Shown here: piece by piece, positions 52,920 to 62,510 of the stretch
Position numbering within the stretch: the stretch's first letter is position 1
Layout of the letters: every line of letters begins with the position of its first letter
Source of the DNA: Phascolarctobacterium sp.
Lineage (GTDB): Bacteria > Bacillota > Negativicutes > Acidaminococcales > Acidaminococcaceae
Direction: 5' to 3'
Length of the DNA stretch: 64,000 nt
NCBI GenBank assembly: GCA_030531205.1
Contig: JAUNOC010000003.1
Location: forward strand, 110,800 to 174,799
The notes under the pieces: model-generated
What the model saw: the letters and a program-made list of their open reading frames with translations, nothing else
Databases searched by the model: none
What the model was told of the DNA's origin: nothing
Position numbers and translations under genes: made by a program

Positions 52920-53659
52920 GAGTTTCCTCAAAGACACATTTAGGACTGATAAGGGAAAATAATGAAGATGCAATGTTGGTGGCATCCTCTAATCTGTTCG
53001 CTGTGGCGGATGGTATGGGCGGTTCCAATGCGGGAGAAGTGGCAAGCCACAGCGCTTTACATATTTTCCGTGCGGTGCTGGAAAAACAGTTGGAAGACGG
53101 ACAGGGCGTGTCTTACGCTTTCCGTAAGGCCATCAGTGAAACTAATGAAAATATTTACAAACTCAGTGGTGATAAACCGGAATACAAGGGCATGGGCACG
53201 ACCTTGACGGCTTTGTACATTGACAAATACAATTTTGCTCATGTGGCACAAGTAGGAGACAGTCGGCTGTACCGGTACAGGAACGGAAGACTGACACAAA
53301 TTACCGAGGATCAGACATTGGTGGGGGAAATGGTCAAGGCAGGAAAGATTACCAGGCATGAAGCAAAAGTTCATCCCCACAAAAATCTGCTAAGTCAGGC
53401 TATCGGGGTCAGTAAGATTATTCAGGCGGAATTAAGCCGTTTTGAGATAAAAAAAGACGATGTGCTGCTACTATGTAGTGACGGGTTAAGCAATATGTTG
53501 ACTGAAGAAGAAATAGCTAATGGCCTTTCACTGGGGGAACCACAGAAATGTGTGGAACAACTTTTGGAACTGGCATTAAAAAATGGGGGCAGGGATAACA
53601 TTACTTTGATAGTAATTGATGATTTTGATAAGGAGGATGACCATGGAGCAAATAATTAA
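52916..53659 (+). CDS. stp: PP2C-family serine/threonine protein phosphatase
   Basis: Cytoplasmic Mn/Mg-dependent phosphatase, 247 residues, which reverses phosphorylation by the adjacent PrkC. The metal-binding motifs are intact: RENNEDAM, VADGMGGSNAGEVAS, AQVGDSRLYRYR, LLLCSDGLSNML and GGRDNITLIV. The start overlaps the rlmN stop, and the end overlaps the prkC start by 17 bases. Confidence 0.95.
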   Translation: MRVSSKTHLGLIRENNEDAMLVASSNLFAVADGMGGSNAGEVASHSALHIFRAVLEKQLEDGQGVSYAFRKAISETNENIYKLSGDKPEYKGMGTTLTALYIDKYNFAHVAQVGDSRLYRYRNGRLTQITEDQTLVGEMVKAGKITRHEAKVHPHKNLLSQAIGVSKIIQAELSRFEIKKDDVLLLCSDGLSNMLTEEEIANGLSLGEPQKCVEQLLELALKNGGRDNITLIVIDDFDKEDDHGANN

Positions 53660-55550
53660 AGACAGATACAAAATTATACGCTCCATTGGAGCAGGCGGAA
53701 TGAGCGAGGTATTCCTGGCTCACGATGAATTATTGGACAGAAATGTGGCAGTTAAGCGGTTGCGTAATCAGTTTGCCTCTGACAAGGTATTGCTGGAGCA
53801 GTTTCAACGGGAAGCAAAATCAGCAGCCCGTTTGGTACATCCCAATATTATTGGCGTATTTGATGTTATTGACGATGAACAGGGCCAATACATTGTGATG
53901 GAATATGTGGAGGGGCGTACACTTAAAGAAATTCTTAAGGATTACAGGGTTGAGCCCAGGGCGGCTTTGCAAATCACTATGCAGTTGGCAGATGCTTTGC
54001 AACACGCTCACAGTCATAATGTTGTACATTGCGATATTAAGCCCCAAAACATTTTGATGAATGTGAATATGATTCCCAAAATTGGGGATTTCGGCATTGC
54101 CAAAATGGTTTCTGAGCAGACCATGGTTTATACGGACAATATTATGGGTTCTGTACATTACATCAGCCCGGAGCAGGCCAGCGGTGAGCCGGTGACTTTC
54201 GCCAGCGATATTTATTCTTTAGGTGTTGTACTTTTTGAAATGTTGACAGGTCAGCCACCATTCAAGGGAGATTCTCCTGTGGCAGTTGCTATGATGCAGG
54301 TGGAGAAACCATTGCCGCCTTTGCAGGACTTTTTGGAAACTGTACCTTTGAATTTACAGTCCGTGCTTGATAAGATGACTGCCAAAAAGACCAATAACCG
54401 TTATGCTTCTGCTAAAGAATTAAAGGAAGATTTGGAGAAAATTTTAAATTCCGAACCCTTGCAGCAGGGGGATGAGGAAGAATGGGACGGAAATACTATT
54501 ATCATGGAACCCGTCAAAGCGGCTGACAAATCCACCGAAAAGAAGGGTAAAATTATTGCGGTCAGTTTGGATAAGGAAGCCATGGCCCGTACTGCAAAAA
54601 ATTGGCAAGAAAATATTAAGTACAGGATTAAAAATTTCAACTACACTTTCGACAACTGTGTCATTATTTTCACACTTGTTGTTTGTCTGATTAGTGCCAT
54701 TGCCTATTTCTTTTTACGCTCCAGCAATGCTATGACTGTTGTTCCTAATGTGGTGAATATGCAGGTGGAAGAAGCAAAAGACAAATTAGAGGATGATTAT
54801 AAAGTTGAGGTGCAGGAAGAAAGTTCCCCCACGGTAGCAGCAGGTTTAGTTATTCGCCAAATTCCTGAGGAAGGTGAACAACGGCGGCGTGGCAGTACGG
54901 TGAAAATATATTTCAGCGTTGGAGCAGAAAAGCACACCATGCCTGATTTGATTGATATGAGTCTGGTAAAAGCCCAACAGGTTTTGGATGAACTTGGAAT
55001 GAAGGTTGGTAAGACAGAAAGAAAATATAACCGTCAGTATCGTATTGGCGTGATTATTGAACAGGAGCCGAAAGCAGGGGAAAAGACCAACGAAAATGTG
55101 CCTGTAAATTTGGTCATTAACGAAGGCGATAAACAGTTACCTGATTTGGTAGGTAAGCAATTAAGTGAAGTTGAACGCACTATTCGCCAATTGGGATTGC
55201 GGGTAGGCGAGGTGCGTAGGGTTAATTCTATGGATATAAAGGGAACAGTAACTGCCACTTACCCTGAGGCGGGTGCTATGTTGCCGGGGTATTATCCTGT
55301 ACGTCTGACGGTAAGCGATGGCCCTGACGGTTCTGTTATGGGGGCGCATTTTGAATATACGGTTCCCGGTTCTTCAAATGAAAAGCATCGTATACAAATA
55401 TATAAGGTAGATAAACGGGGAAGAAACCTCATCTACAGTAGTATTGATGCGGGCGGTAAGGTTATTAAGCAGACCATTGATAATGGCGGCGTAAGAGCCA
55501 GCATTATTGTTTATTGTGACGGAAAACAGGTTCAGGAGGATAAATTCTAA
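53643..55550 (+). CDS. prkC: PASTA-domain Ser/Thr protein kinase
   Basis: 635 residues from ATG 53643 with an AAGGAGG site; the open frame back to 53616 overlaps stp. Kinase domain, residues about 8-275: GAGGMSEVFLA, AVKRL (Lys 38), HCDIKPQNILM and DFGIAK. One membrane helix is near residues 340-360, then three PASTA repeats (about 365-560), which sense muropeptides or lipid II outside the cell, and an extra C-terminal beta domain. The catalytic loop reads HCD rather than the usual HRD, so this is a non-RD kinase. It shares one base with rpe; the rsgA gene normally between them is absent. Confidence 0.95.
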   Translation: MEQIIKDRYKIIRSIGAGGMSEVFLAHDELLDRNVAVKRLRNQFASDKVLLEQFQREAKSAARLVHPNIIGVFDVIDDEQGQYIVMEYVEGRTLKEILKDYRVEPRAALQITMQLADALQHAHSHNVVHCDIKPQNILMNVNMIPKIGDFGIAKMVSEQTMVYTDNIMGSVHYISPEQASGEPVTFASDIYSLGVVLFEMLTGQPPFKGDSPVAVAMMQVEKPLPPLQDFLETVPLNLQSVLDKMTAKKTNNRYASAKELKEDLEKILNSEPLQQGDEEEWDGNTIIMEPVKAADKSTEKKGKIIAVSLDKEAMARTAKNWQENIKYRIKNFNYTFDNCVIIFTLVVCLISAIAYFFLRSSNAMTVVPNVVNMQVEEAKDKLEDDYKVEVQEESSPTVAAGLVIRQIPEEGEQRRRGSTVKIYFSVGAEKHTMPDLIDMSLVKAQQVLDELGMKVGKTERKYNRQYRIGVIIEQEPKAGEKTNENVPVNLVINEGDKQLPDLVGKQLSEVERTIRQLGLRVGEVRRVNSMDIKGTVTATYPEAGAMLPGYYPVRLTVSDGPDGSVMGAHFEYTVPGSSNEKHRIQIYKVDKRGRNLIYSSIDAGGKVIKQTIDNGGVRASIIVYCDGKQVQEDKF

Positions 55551-56194
55551 TGAAAACGATTGTTGCACCATCTATTCTTTCAGCAGATTTTTCCAAATTG
55601 GAAGCGGAAATTAAGAAGATTGAGAAAGCGGGAGCGGATTGGGTTCATATCGATGTTATGGACGGGAACTTCGTTCCTAATTTGACGTTTGGAGCGCCGG
55701 TGGTGAAAAAAATACGCAAAAGTACCAAAATGTTTTTTGACTGTCATTTGATGGTGGAGCATCCTGAAAGTTACTTACAGGACTTTAAGGACGCAGGGGC
55801 AGATTTAATTTGTATTCATGTAGAAGCAACCAAGCATTTACATCGGGCGGTGCAGGCCATTCATGATTTGGGTTTGCAGGCAGGGGTGGCATTGAATCCT
55901 GCAACACCGGTGGAAAGTTTGGCTGAAATATTGCCCTATGTGGATTTGATTTTGGTTATGAGCGTGAATCCCGGCTTTGGCGGTCAGAGTTTTATTGAAA
56001 GCAGTGTGGAAAAAATTGTCAAGATAAAGAAAATGCTCAAGATTGCTAAATCTAAGGCAGTGATTGAGGTTGATGGTGGCATTAATGACAAGAATGTGGT
56101 AGCAGTAAAGAAAGCTGGGGCAAAGATTATTGTGGCAGGTTCCTATGTTTATGGGGCCAAAGATACGGCTCAGGCAGTGCAAAGTTTGCGGTAG
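55550..56194 (+). CDS. rpe: Ribulose-phosphate 3-epimerase
   Basis: TIM-barrel epimerase of the pentose phosphate pathway, 214 residues. It begins IVAPSILSADFSKLE, with the catalytic/metal region VHIDVMDGNFVPNLTFG, FDCHLMVEHP, SVNPGFGGQSFI and the final VDGGIN and VAGSYVYGA phosphate loops. Its ATG overlaps the prkC stop by one base. Confidence 0.95.
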   Translation: MKTIVAPSILSADFSKLEAEIKKIEKAGADWVHIDVMDGNFVPNLTFGAPVVKKIRKSTKMFFDCHLMVEHPESYLQDFKDAGADLICIHVEATKHLHRAVQAIHDLGLQAGVALNPATPVESLAEILPYVDLILVMSVNPGFGGQSFIESSVEKIVKIKKMLKIAKSKAVIEVDGGINDKNVVAVKKAGAKIIVAGSYVYGAKDTAQAVQSLR

Positions 56195-56259
56195 TTTTGT
56201 TAAATGCTTACATATTCTACGTGAAAATTACAGAAAATCGCTAAAAGTGCATTTTGTTC

Positions 56260-56315
56260 TTGCATAGGTCAGGTTTTTCTGTTAAAGTAACATTTGTGTT
56301 TCTTGCAGCACAAAT
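56260..56315 (+). promoter_or_regulatory. Promoter and leader hairpin of the orphan binding protein
   Basis: TTGCAT (56260-56265) and TAAAGT (56283-56288) have a 17-bp spacer. A 7-bp hairpin ATTTGTG/CACAAAT (56292-56315) lies just before the AAGGAGG site. ACAGAAAA (56230-56237) and TTTTCTGT (56275-56282) form an inverted repeat around the -35 box. Confidence 0.6.
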
Positions 56316-56336
56316 ATTTTTAAGGAGGAAGAGAAA

Positions 56337-57167
56337 ATGAAGTTAAGCAAGATTTTGACTTTAGCTTTCTGCGGTGCTATGATTGCCGCCGTTTCTATAA
56401 CTGCGGCACATGTTGATGCCGCAAAAAAACTGAAGGTAGGTATGGAGTGCGGTTATGCACCCTACAACTGGTCCCAACCCACAGCGGCTGGCGGTGCAGT
56501 GCGTATTGCAGGCAGTGATGAATACGCTTATGGCTACGATGTGATTATTGCCAAAAAATTGGCAGACAGCATGGGAGCCGAATTGGAAGTGCACAAAATT
56601 GAATGGGATGGTTTGCCCCCCGCAGTTGTCAGCGGCAAGATTGATGCGGCTATTGCCGGCATGAGTATTACCAACGAGAGGAAACAGACCGTTGATTTTA
56701 CCAAACCTTACTATTATGCCAACATTGTGGCTTTGGTAAAGAGAAACAGCCCTTTTGCAAAAGCAAAATGTGTGGCTGATTTGAAGGGAGCAAAGGCATC
56801 TAGTCAGATTAATACTGTTTGGTATGACAAGATGATTGACCAGGTTCCCAATGTGAATAAGTTACCAGCTATGGATACAGTGCCTGGCCTGATTGTGGCT
56901 TTGCAGTCCGGCAAGATTAATTTGTTCGTAACCGATGCCCCCACTGCTCAAGCAGCTGAATTTGCCAACAAGGACTTGGTAATGGTTGAATTCCCTGCCG
57001 GCAAGGGTTTCAAGGCAGATGCTGAAGATATTGAAATAGGTGTGGCAGTGCGTAAGGGAAATAAAGCATTGCTAGAAGCCATGAATAAAGTGTTGGGCAA
57101 GATGACAGATAAAGATTTCAAGGCAATTATGGCGGAAGCCATTAAGAAGCAACCTTTGGCTCAATAA
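56337..57167 (+). CDS. Orphan amino-acid ABC transporter substrate-binding protein
   Basis: Periplasmic solute-binding protein (SBP_bac_3), 276 residues, with a signal peptide ending near HVDAAKK. Ligand-site features are VGMECGYAPYNW, YGYDVIIAKKLADSMG, AAIAGMSITNERKQTVDF and ASSQINTVWYDKM. Unlike the protein at 14616 it has no permease or ATPase neighbour; its own promoter and terminator make it monocistronic. It must use a permease encoded elsewhere. Confidence 0.9.
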   Translation: MKLSKILTLAFCGAMIAAVSITAAHVDAAKKLKVGMECGYAPYNWSQPTAAGGAVRIAGSDEYAYGYDVIIAKKLADSMGAELEVHKIEWDGLPPAVVSGKIDAAIAGMSITNERKQTVDFTKPYYYANIVALVKRNSPFAKAKCVADLKGAKASSQINTVWYDKMIDQVPNVNKLPAMDTVPGLIVALQSGKINLFVTDAPTAQAAEFANKDLVMVEFPAGKGFKADAEDIEIGVAVRKGNKALLEAMNKVLGKMTDKDFKAIMAEAIKKQPLAQ

Positions 57168-57195
57168 GATTTAAGGCGTAGAACATAAAGAATAT

Positions 57196-57242
57196 AACTG
57201 CAACAATGAGTTCTGTAAAACTTGTTGTTGCAGTTCTTTTTT
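57196..57242 (+). terminator. Intrinsic terminator after the binding protein
   Basis: A perfect 11-bp stem AACTGCAACAA (57196-57206) with TTGTTGCAGTT (57225-57235), followed by a T tract of eight. Confidence 0.9.
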
Positions 57243-57252
57243 GTGATATTTG

Positions 57253-57273
57253 TGGTATAATATACACACTATG
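57253..57273 (+). promoter_or_regulatory. Extended -10 promoter directly abutting the nucleotidase start (leaderless)
   Basis: TGGTATAAT (57253-57261) is a perfect extended -10. The ATG at 57271 follows after nine bases, with no room for a ribosome binding site. No matching -35 box is seen; a terminator lies there instead. Confidence 0.7.
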
Positions 57274-58863
57274 ATTAAGAAGTTATTAGTTGCTCTTGCA
57301 GTTGCTTTCAGTGTAGCGTTGCAGGGCTGGGCACAGGAGATTACCATTTTGCATACCAACGATATTCATTGTGGTATTAGCGAAGGTGTTACTTTGAGCA
57401 GTGTGTCCTGGTTAAAAAATGTTTATAAAAATGCAGGCCTGCCGGTGGTGCTGGTGGATGCAGGGGATGCGTTACAAGGTTCACCCTTGGGAACTTTGAC
57501 TAAAGGTTCTGCCATTATCCGTCTGATGAATGCCTGCGAGTATGATTTTGCCATACCGGGTAATCACGAATTTGATTATGGTATGGAGAATTTTCTTGAT
57601 TCACATGCTAATTTGAAATGTAATTATTTTTCTGCTAACTTATTCCGTGATGGTAAGTTGCTTTTGCAGCCCTATAAAATTATGGATTTGGGCGGCAGGA
57701 AGATTGGCTTTGTGGGGGTAACTACGCCGGGTACTTTGGCTTCTGCTAATCCTGTGGTTTTTAAGGATCCCCAAAATCGTAAAAAACAGTTGTACAGTTT
57801 TGGTGAAAAGATTAAGAAAAAGGTACCTGAACTTTATAAAATAGTGCAGAAATCCATTGACAAGGCCAAAAAAGAAGGGGCAGAGAAAATTGTTTTAGTT
57901 GCTCACTTTGGTAATGGTTACGGACTTTGGAATATTGCGGATTTGGTTAAAAATCTTCATAATGTTGATGTGGTTATTGACGGGCATACCCATCAGGACT
58001 ATATTTTGAAATTGCCAAACGGGGACGGGAAAGAAATCCTGGTCAGTCAGACCGGATCCCGTTTAAGCAGTGTGGGCAGAATCCGCATTACGGATCAAGA
58101 AATTTTGGCAGACCACATTTACCATTTATCAGGCAATGATGAAATTGTGGATGAAGGGGTTGTGTTTGAGAATGGCAATTTGGATGAAATCCTGATGGCG
58201 GTTTTAGGTCATACCGGGTACAATCTTTGTGCTTTTCATCCTGAAACAAAGGAAAGATTGGTGCGTAAGACAGAATCTAATTTAGGTGATTTTGTGGCGG
58301 ATGCATTCCGCAAAGTTTGTGATGCGGATATAGCCGTGGTGAATGGTGGGGCTTTGCGTGCGGACATTAGTGAAGGTATTGTAACTTTCCGTGATGTTTT
58401 AAGTGTAATGCCTTTTGCTGATGAACTCTGTGTAATAGAAGTAACTGGCAAACAAGTATTGGATATGTTGGAGTTTTCAGCATATAAATATCCCGATGAA
58501 TTCGGGGGATTTTTACACGTAAGTGGAATGGAATTCACTATTGATTCCCACATTCCCAGTCCCGTAGTTACGGACAGTAAAGGGGCGTTTGTGAAAATGG
58601 CAGGTCCCAGACGGGTTAAAAATGTGCGTATAGGCGGTGTACCGTTGAATGAGAAAAAGACCTACACGCTTTGTGGCACGGATTTTATATTGCGGAATGC
58701 TGGAGACGGCTATGCCATGCTTGGTGATGCGCCTTTGGCAAAATTGGTGGTGTTAAAGGATTCAGATGCTATGGTAGAGTATATTCATAATTATTTGGAA
58801 GGAGTTATTCCTGATACATACAATAATTTTTCAGGTTTAGGGAGAATTAAGATTAGCGAATGA
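57271..58863 (+). CDS. Secreted bifunctional 5'-nucleotidase / metallophosphatase
   Basis: 530 residues with a signal peptide (about 21 residues, ending GWAQE). The calcineurin-like metallophosphatase domain has EITILHTNDIHCG, VDAGDALQGSPLG, IPGNHEFDYG, VLVAHFG and DGHTHQD. The 5'-nucleotidase C-terminal domain starts near residue 340 with LGDFVADAFRKVCDADIAVVNGGALRADI. It probably releases nucleosides or phosphate from periplasmic nucleotides. The signal peptide fixes the start at ATG 57271. Its stop overlaps the spoIID start by four bases. Confidence 0.9.
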   Translation: MIKKLLVALAVAFSVALQGWAQEITILHTNDIHCGISEGVTLSSVSWLKNVYKNAGLPVVLVDAGDALQGSPLGTLTKGSAIIRLMNACEYDFAIPGNHEFDYGMENFLDSHANLKCNYFSANLFRDGKLLLQPYKIMDLGGRKIGFVGVTTPGTLASANPVVFKDPQNRKKQLYSFGEKIKKKVPELYKIVQKSIDKAKKEGAEKIVLVAHFGNGYGLWNIADLVKNLHNVDVVIDGHTHQDYILKLPNGDGKEILVSQTGSRLSSVGRIRITDQEILADHIYHLSGNDEIVDEGVVFENGNLDEILMAVLGHTGYNLCAFHPETKERLVRKTESNLGDFVADAFRKVCDADIAVVNGGALRADISEGIVTFRDVLSVMPFADELCVIEVTGKQVLDMLEFSAYKYPDEFGGFLHVSGMEFTIDSHIPSPVVTDSKGAFVKMAGPRRVKNVRIGGVPLNEKKTYTLCGTDFILRNAGDGYAMLGDAPLAKLVVLKDSDAMVEYIHNYLEGVIPDTYNNFSGLGRIKISE

Positions 58864-60131
58864 GAACATTAAAAATTTTATTGATTTGCATAATGTGTAC
58901 ATTGTCTTGCAGTGCCGGTGCGGAAAATTTGCGGGTTAATTTAGTCCGTGACCAGCAAAGTGTGCAGGTTGAAGCAGAATTTGAATTTCATGTTCAAAAT
59001 GTTTATAGTGGCAATACAACAGTATTCCCGGCAGGCAGGTATTACCTGAGCGTGCGGGGGGGCAATTTATATCTTGATGATACCCAGTTAGGGGACAAAA
59101 TTGAGATTACTCGCAAAGAAGGCGGTGCATTGCCTAAAATAAACCAAAAGCGTTACAATGGCAAGTTCAGTGCTGTGGCGATGGCGGGGCAAGTTTATTT
59201 GAACAATGAAGTGGATTTGGAGTTCTTTCTTACCAGTACTCTGCCCGGTAAATCAAGCCCTATCTGGCCGGATGAGGCAATTAAGGCACAGGCCATTGCA
59301 GCCCGCAGTTATGCCAAATACATGAAACTTTTGAATAAAAGCAAATTGTATGATATAAGGGCGGATGATGATGAACTGCCGTTTGTAGGGTTGGGAAATG
59401 AAAAAATGGTGATTTCCAAAATGGTTCAGGCCACGGCAGGGCAATATTTGCTTGACAGGGACGGAATGCCCGCTATGGCTGTTACCACTAACTGTACCGG
59501 TGGCAGGACGGAAAGTGCGGCGGAGGTCTTTGGAGTTGCCTATTCTTATTTGCAAAGTGTGCAGGATTATGACCAGGATGCTCCTGATTCCAAATGGACA
59601 TATGATGTCAGTCCCGGTATGGTGCAAAATCTGATAGAACAGACGGGAGAAGTGATTACGGGAAAATTCCGCAGTATTCATCTGTCACCTATTAACGAGC
59701 CGGGGGATGACCGTACGCCTACGGGCAGAGTGAAAAGTATTCTCATTCGTGGTGAGGACGGTATCGCCAGGGTGAACGCTGATACTTTAGTCAGTCAGTT
59801 GGAATTAAAGTCCAATTTATTTGATATTGAAACCGGTGTACCTTTGCCTGACAAGGTGGTGGCACCGATTGAAAATTATTACGGTATGGAAGTGGGACGG
59901 AAAGAATTGCCTATTAACTGGGGCGGGGAAAGACCACACACCTGGCAGGGCATGTCCAAATCAACTCATATTTTAAAAGGGACAAAGGAAGAAAAAATTA
60001 CTTTCCGTGGACGTGGTAAGGGGCATGGAGTGGGCCTCAGCGTGTGGGGAGCCCGTGGAATGGCTAACAAAAAATTTAGTTGTGCAGAAATTTTGGCACA
60101 TTATTATCCCAACACAAAACTTGTAAAATGA
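58860..60131 (+). CDS. SpoIID/LytB-domain protein, probable peptidoglycan glycosidase
   Basis: 423 residues with a signal peptide (about 21 residues, ending SAGAEN). The SpoIID domain occupies about 115-420: [33 protein letters not shown], and the C-terminal [19 protein letters not shown]. SpoIID in spore formers is a lytic transglycosylase acting on denuded glycan strands. The LytB/SpoIID domain also occurs in non-sporulating diderms, where the role is cell-wall remodelling. Its start overlaps the nucleotidase stop and its stop overlaps the queA start (ATGA). Confidence 0.88.
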   Translation: MRTLKILLICIMCTLSCSAGAENLRVNLVRDQQSVQVEAEFEFHVQNVYSGNTTVFPAGRYYLSVRGGNLYLDDTQLGDKIEITRKEGGALPKINQKRYNGKFSAVAMAGQVYLNNEVDLEFFLTSTLPGKSSPIWPDEAIKAQAIAARSYAKYMKLLNKSKLYDIRADDDELPFVGLGNEKMVISKMVQATAGQYLLDRDGMPAMAVTTNCTGGRTESAAEVFGVAYSYLQSVQDYDQDAPDSKWTYDVSPGMVQNLIEQTGEVITGKFRSIHLSPINEPGDDRTPTGRVKSILIRGEDGIARVNADTLVSQLELKSNLFDIETGVPLPDKVVAPIENYYGMEVGRKELPINWGGERPHTWQGMSKSTHILKGTKEEKITFRGRGKGHGVGLSVWGARGMANKKFSCAEILAHYYPNTKLVK

Positions 60132-61153
60132 AAGTAACCGATTTTAATTACGATTTACCAAAGGAATATATTGCCCAGCATCCTATGGAACCGAGAGATC
60201 ACAGCAGGTTGCTGGTGTTAGATAAGGATTCCGGGAAGATTGAACACCGGCATTTTTATGATTTGCCGGAATATTTGCACCCCGGTGATTTGCTTGTTTT
60301 TAACGATACACGGGTAATTCCCGCAAGATTACATGGAGTTAAAGATACGGGCGCCCATGTGGAAGTTTTTCTGCTCATCCGTCATGATGCTAAAGAATGG
60401 GAAGCATTGGTTAAGCCGGGCAAAAAATTGCAGGTTGGTGCTAAAATATCCTTTAGTGAAGAATTGAGTTGTATGGTTACAGGGCATACGGATTACGGCG
60501 GCAGGATTGTACGTTTTGAATATGACGGAGTTTTTGAAGAAATAATAGACCGGTTGGGTGAAACACCTTTGCCACCTTATATTACGGAACCATTGGAAGA
60601 TAAGGAACGGTATCAGACCGTCTATAACCGTGAGCGGGGCAGTGCGGCGGCACCTACAGCAGGGCTGCATTTTACAAAAGAACTTTTGCAAAAGATTAAG
60701 GATATGGGATGTGAAGAGGTCTTTGTCACATTGCATGTGGGTTTGGGGACTTTCCGTCCTGTAAGTGCGGAAAACATTGAAGACCACCAAATGCACAAAG
60801 AGTTTTATACTGTAAGCCCCGAAGCGGCGGCAGCCATCAATAAGGCACGGAAAGAGGGCAGGCGGATTGTGGCAGTGGGTACAACAGCAGTCAGAACTTT
60901 GGAAAGTGCAGGAGCAAGCGGTACAATGCAGGCAGGTGGAGCATGGACACAGATTTTCATTTATCCCGGTTACAAATATAAATTTGTGGATGCACTGGTA
61001 ACCAATTTCCATTTACCGCAAAGCACTCTTTTGATGTTAGTAAGTGCCTTGAGTTCAAGGGAGATTATTCTTAAGACCTACGCAGAGGCAGTGAAAGAAA
61101 AGTACAGGTTTTTCAGTTTTGGCGATGCAATGTTTATCACAAATCTTACATAA
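60128..61153 (+). CDS. queA: S-adenosylmethionine:tRNA ribosyltransferase-isomerase
   Basis: Converts preQ1 at the wobble position of tRNAs for Asp, Asn, His and Tyr to epoxyqueuosine, using the ribosyl part of SAM. 341 residues from ATG 60128; the frame is open back to 60080. It begins [17 protein letters not shown], with [32 protein letters not shown] and [14 protein letters not shown]. tgt and the other queuosine genes are not in the window. The last bases overlap larE. Confidence 0.95.
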   Translation: MKVTDFNYDLPKEYIAQHPMEPRDHSRLLVLDKDSGKIEHRHFYDLPEYLHPGDLLVFNDTRVIPARLHGVKDTGAHVEVFLLIRHDAKEWEALVKPGKKLQVGAKISFSEELSCMVTGHTDYGGRIVRFEYDGVFEEIIDRLGETPLPPYITEPLEDKERYQTVYNRERGSAAAPTAGLHFTKELLQKIKDMGCEEVFVTLHVGLGTFRPVSAENIEDHQMHKEFYTVSPEAAAAINKARKEGRRIVAVGTTAVRTLESAGASGTMQAGGAWTQIFIYPGYKYKFVDALVTNFHLPQSTLLMLVSALSSREIILKTYAEAVKEKYRFFSFGDAMFITNLT

Positions 61154-61895
61154 CTACAAAAAAGTGGCAGTTGCCTATAGTGGTGGACTTGATTCCACCA
61201 CTCTTTTGACATTGGGACAAAAAGTTCTTGAAAAAAATGTGGTGGCACTAATGGGAGTGGCACCTATTTTTTCTGTTCAGGAACAAGTGGAAGGGGAAAG
61301 ATTTTGCCTTGAACATGGCATAGAGATAGTAAAAGTTTTTTTTGAACCAATGCAAATTCCTGAGTTTGTAGCAAACGGCGAAAACCGTTGCTACTATTGC
61401 AAAAAAGCATTGTTTTCCCTGTTGCAAGAAAAGGCAAAGGATTTGGGGGCAATTCTTGTGGATGGAACTAATCTTGATGATGACGGAGATTTTCGTCCCG
61501 GCAGGAAGGCCGCAGAAGAACTGGGAGTAGCAAGTCCCTTTTATGCCGCAGGTATGGGGAAGGATGACATAAGAAAATTAGCAAGAGATTTGCAATTATC
61601 TCTATGGGATAAACCAAGTATGGCCTGTCTGGCAAGCAGGATTCTTAAAGGAACGGAGATTAAGGCAGACGTGTTACAACGGATTGATAAGGCTGAAGAA
61701 GCAATACGAAACTTGGGGTATAAGCAAATCCGGTGTCGGGTAATGGGAAATGCCAAATTCATTATTGAAAATGAAAGTGGTGAGTTTTCAACAGAAAATA
61801 AGGAAAAAATCAGGGATATTCTCATTGCTAATTTTTTATCAGTCAAACAGACAGAATATGCAAAATATACTACAGGTGCAATGAATTTGCGGTAA
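61125..61895 (+). CDS. larE: LarE-family ATP-dependent sulphur transferase
   Basis: PP-loop protein, about 256 residues from ATG 61125. The PP-loop is [15 protein letters not shown]. The conserved [11 protein letters not shown] and the active-site Cys region [11 protein letters not shown] are present. LarE activates the pyridinium dinucleotide by sacrificing a Cys sulphur to build the nickel-pincer cofactor of lactate racemase. larB, larC and larA are not nearby, so it may serve another nickel-pincer enzyme or be encoded apart from its partners. The first bases overlap queA by 29. Confidence 0.88.
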   Translation: MQCLSQILHNYKKVAVAYSGGLDSTTLLTLGQKVLEKNVVALMGVAPIFSVQEQVEGERFCLEHGIEIVKVFFEPMQIPEFVANGENRCYYCKKALFSLLQEKAKDLGAILVDGTNLDDDGDFRPGRKAAEELGVASPFYAAGMGKDDIRKLARDLQLSLWDKPSMACLASRILKGTEIKADVLQRIDKAEEAIRNLGYKQIRCRVMGNAKFIIENESGEFSTENKEKIRDILIANFLSVKQTEYAKYTTGAMNLR

Positions 61896-61930
61896 AGAAC
61901 GGGGCAAAAAACTAAATATAATTTTGGCGG

Positions 61931-61969
61931 AAACCAAGACAAAGATTTGCATTTTGTCTTGGTTTTTGT
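61931..61969 (+). terminator. Intrinsic terminator after larE, overlapping the carD promoter
   Basis: AAACCAAGACAAA (61931-61943) pairs with TTTTGTCTTGGTTT (61952-61965), followed by a T tract. The -35 box of the next promoter lies in its loop. Confidence 0.85.
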
Positions 61970-61975
61970 TATAAT
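61947..61975 (+). promoter_or_regulatory. Promoter of carD, -35 box inside the terminator loop
   Basis: TTGCAT (61947-61952) and TATAAT (61970-61975) have a 17-bp spacer. The -35 occupies the hairpin loop and the spacer is the 3' arm, so read-through from larE and initiation at carD cannot be independent. Confidence 0.75.
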
Positions 61976-62005
61976 ACAGGTGGATAATTATGAGGGAGGA
62001 GCGAA

Positions 62006-62491
62006 ATGCTGGCAGTTGGCTCAAGTGTAATCTACCCAATGCACGGCGGTGCCCGGATTACGGGGATTGACGAGCATGAGTATGACGGCAAAAAAGTTAA
62101 ATATTATATTTTGACCACCTTGTGCAGCAAGATGACTGTTAGCGTGCCAGTGGAAAGCGCAGAACGGCTTGGGATGCGCAGTGTGGCAAAACCCTCATAC
62201 ACTACAAAGATAGAGGCGGCACTGAGGGATATACCGGATGTGCAAAAAATAAAATCTATCTCTTGGAACAGACGTTTGCAACTGTATACGGAGAAACTAA
62301 AAACAGGGGATATTTTGGAAGTGGCGAAAATATATAAAGTTCTGAAAATTCTTGACGGAATGAAGAAAATCAGTGTGGGAGAGCGGCGCTTGCTCCACAC
62401 AGCCAAAAATATAATTATCAGCGAGTTGATGCTGATGAATGACGAATCAGAGGTACAGGCCACCGAATGGGTGGATGAAAAATCTAAATAA
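62006..62491 (+). CDS. CarD/CdnL-family RNA polymerase-binding regulator
   Basis: 161 residues. The N-terminal RNA polymerase interaction domain (Tudor-like, as in transcription-repair coupling factor) reads VGSSVIYPMHGGARITGI with ILTTLCSKMTVSVPVE. The C-terminal helical DNA-binding part follows from about residue 70, with SWNRRLQLYTEKLKTGD. CarD-type proteins stabilise open promoter complexes, chiefly at rRNA and housekeeping promoters. A GGAGG site precedes the ATG. It starts the last operon of the window. Confidence 0.9.
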   Translation: MLAVGSSVIYPMHGGARITGIDEHEYDGKKVKYYILTTLCSKMTVSVPVESAERLGMRSVAKPSYTTKIEAALRDIPDVQKIKSISWNRRLQLYTEKLKTGDILEVAKIYKVLKILDGMKKISVGERRLLHTAKNIIISELMLMNDESEVQATEWVDEKSK

Positions 62492-62510
62492 GCAAGAAGG
62501 AGGCAATGCA

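Noticed and set aside
3121..60131. Organism is a spore former, from SpoIVB-type and SpoIID proteins
   Set aside because: Only two isolated domains occur, both in envelope contexts; no other sporulation gene is in the window.
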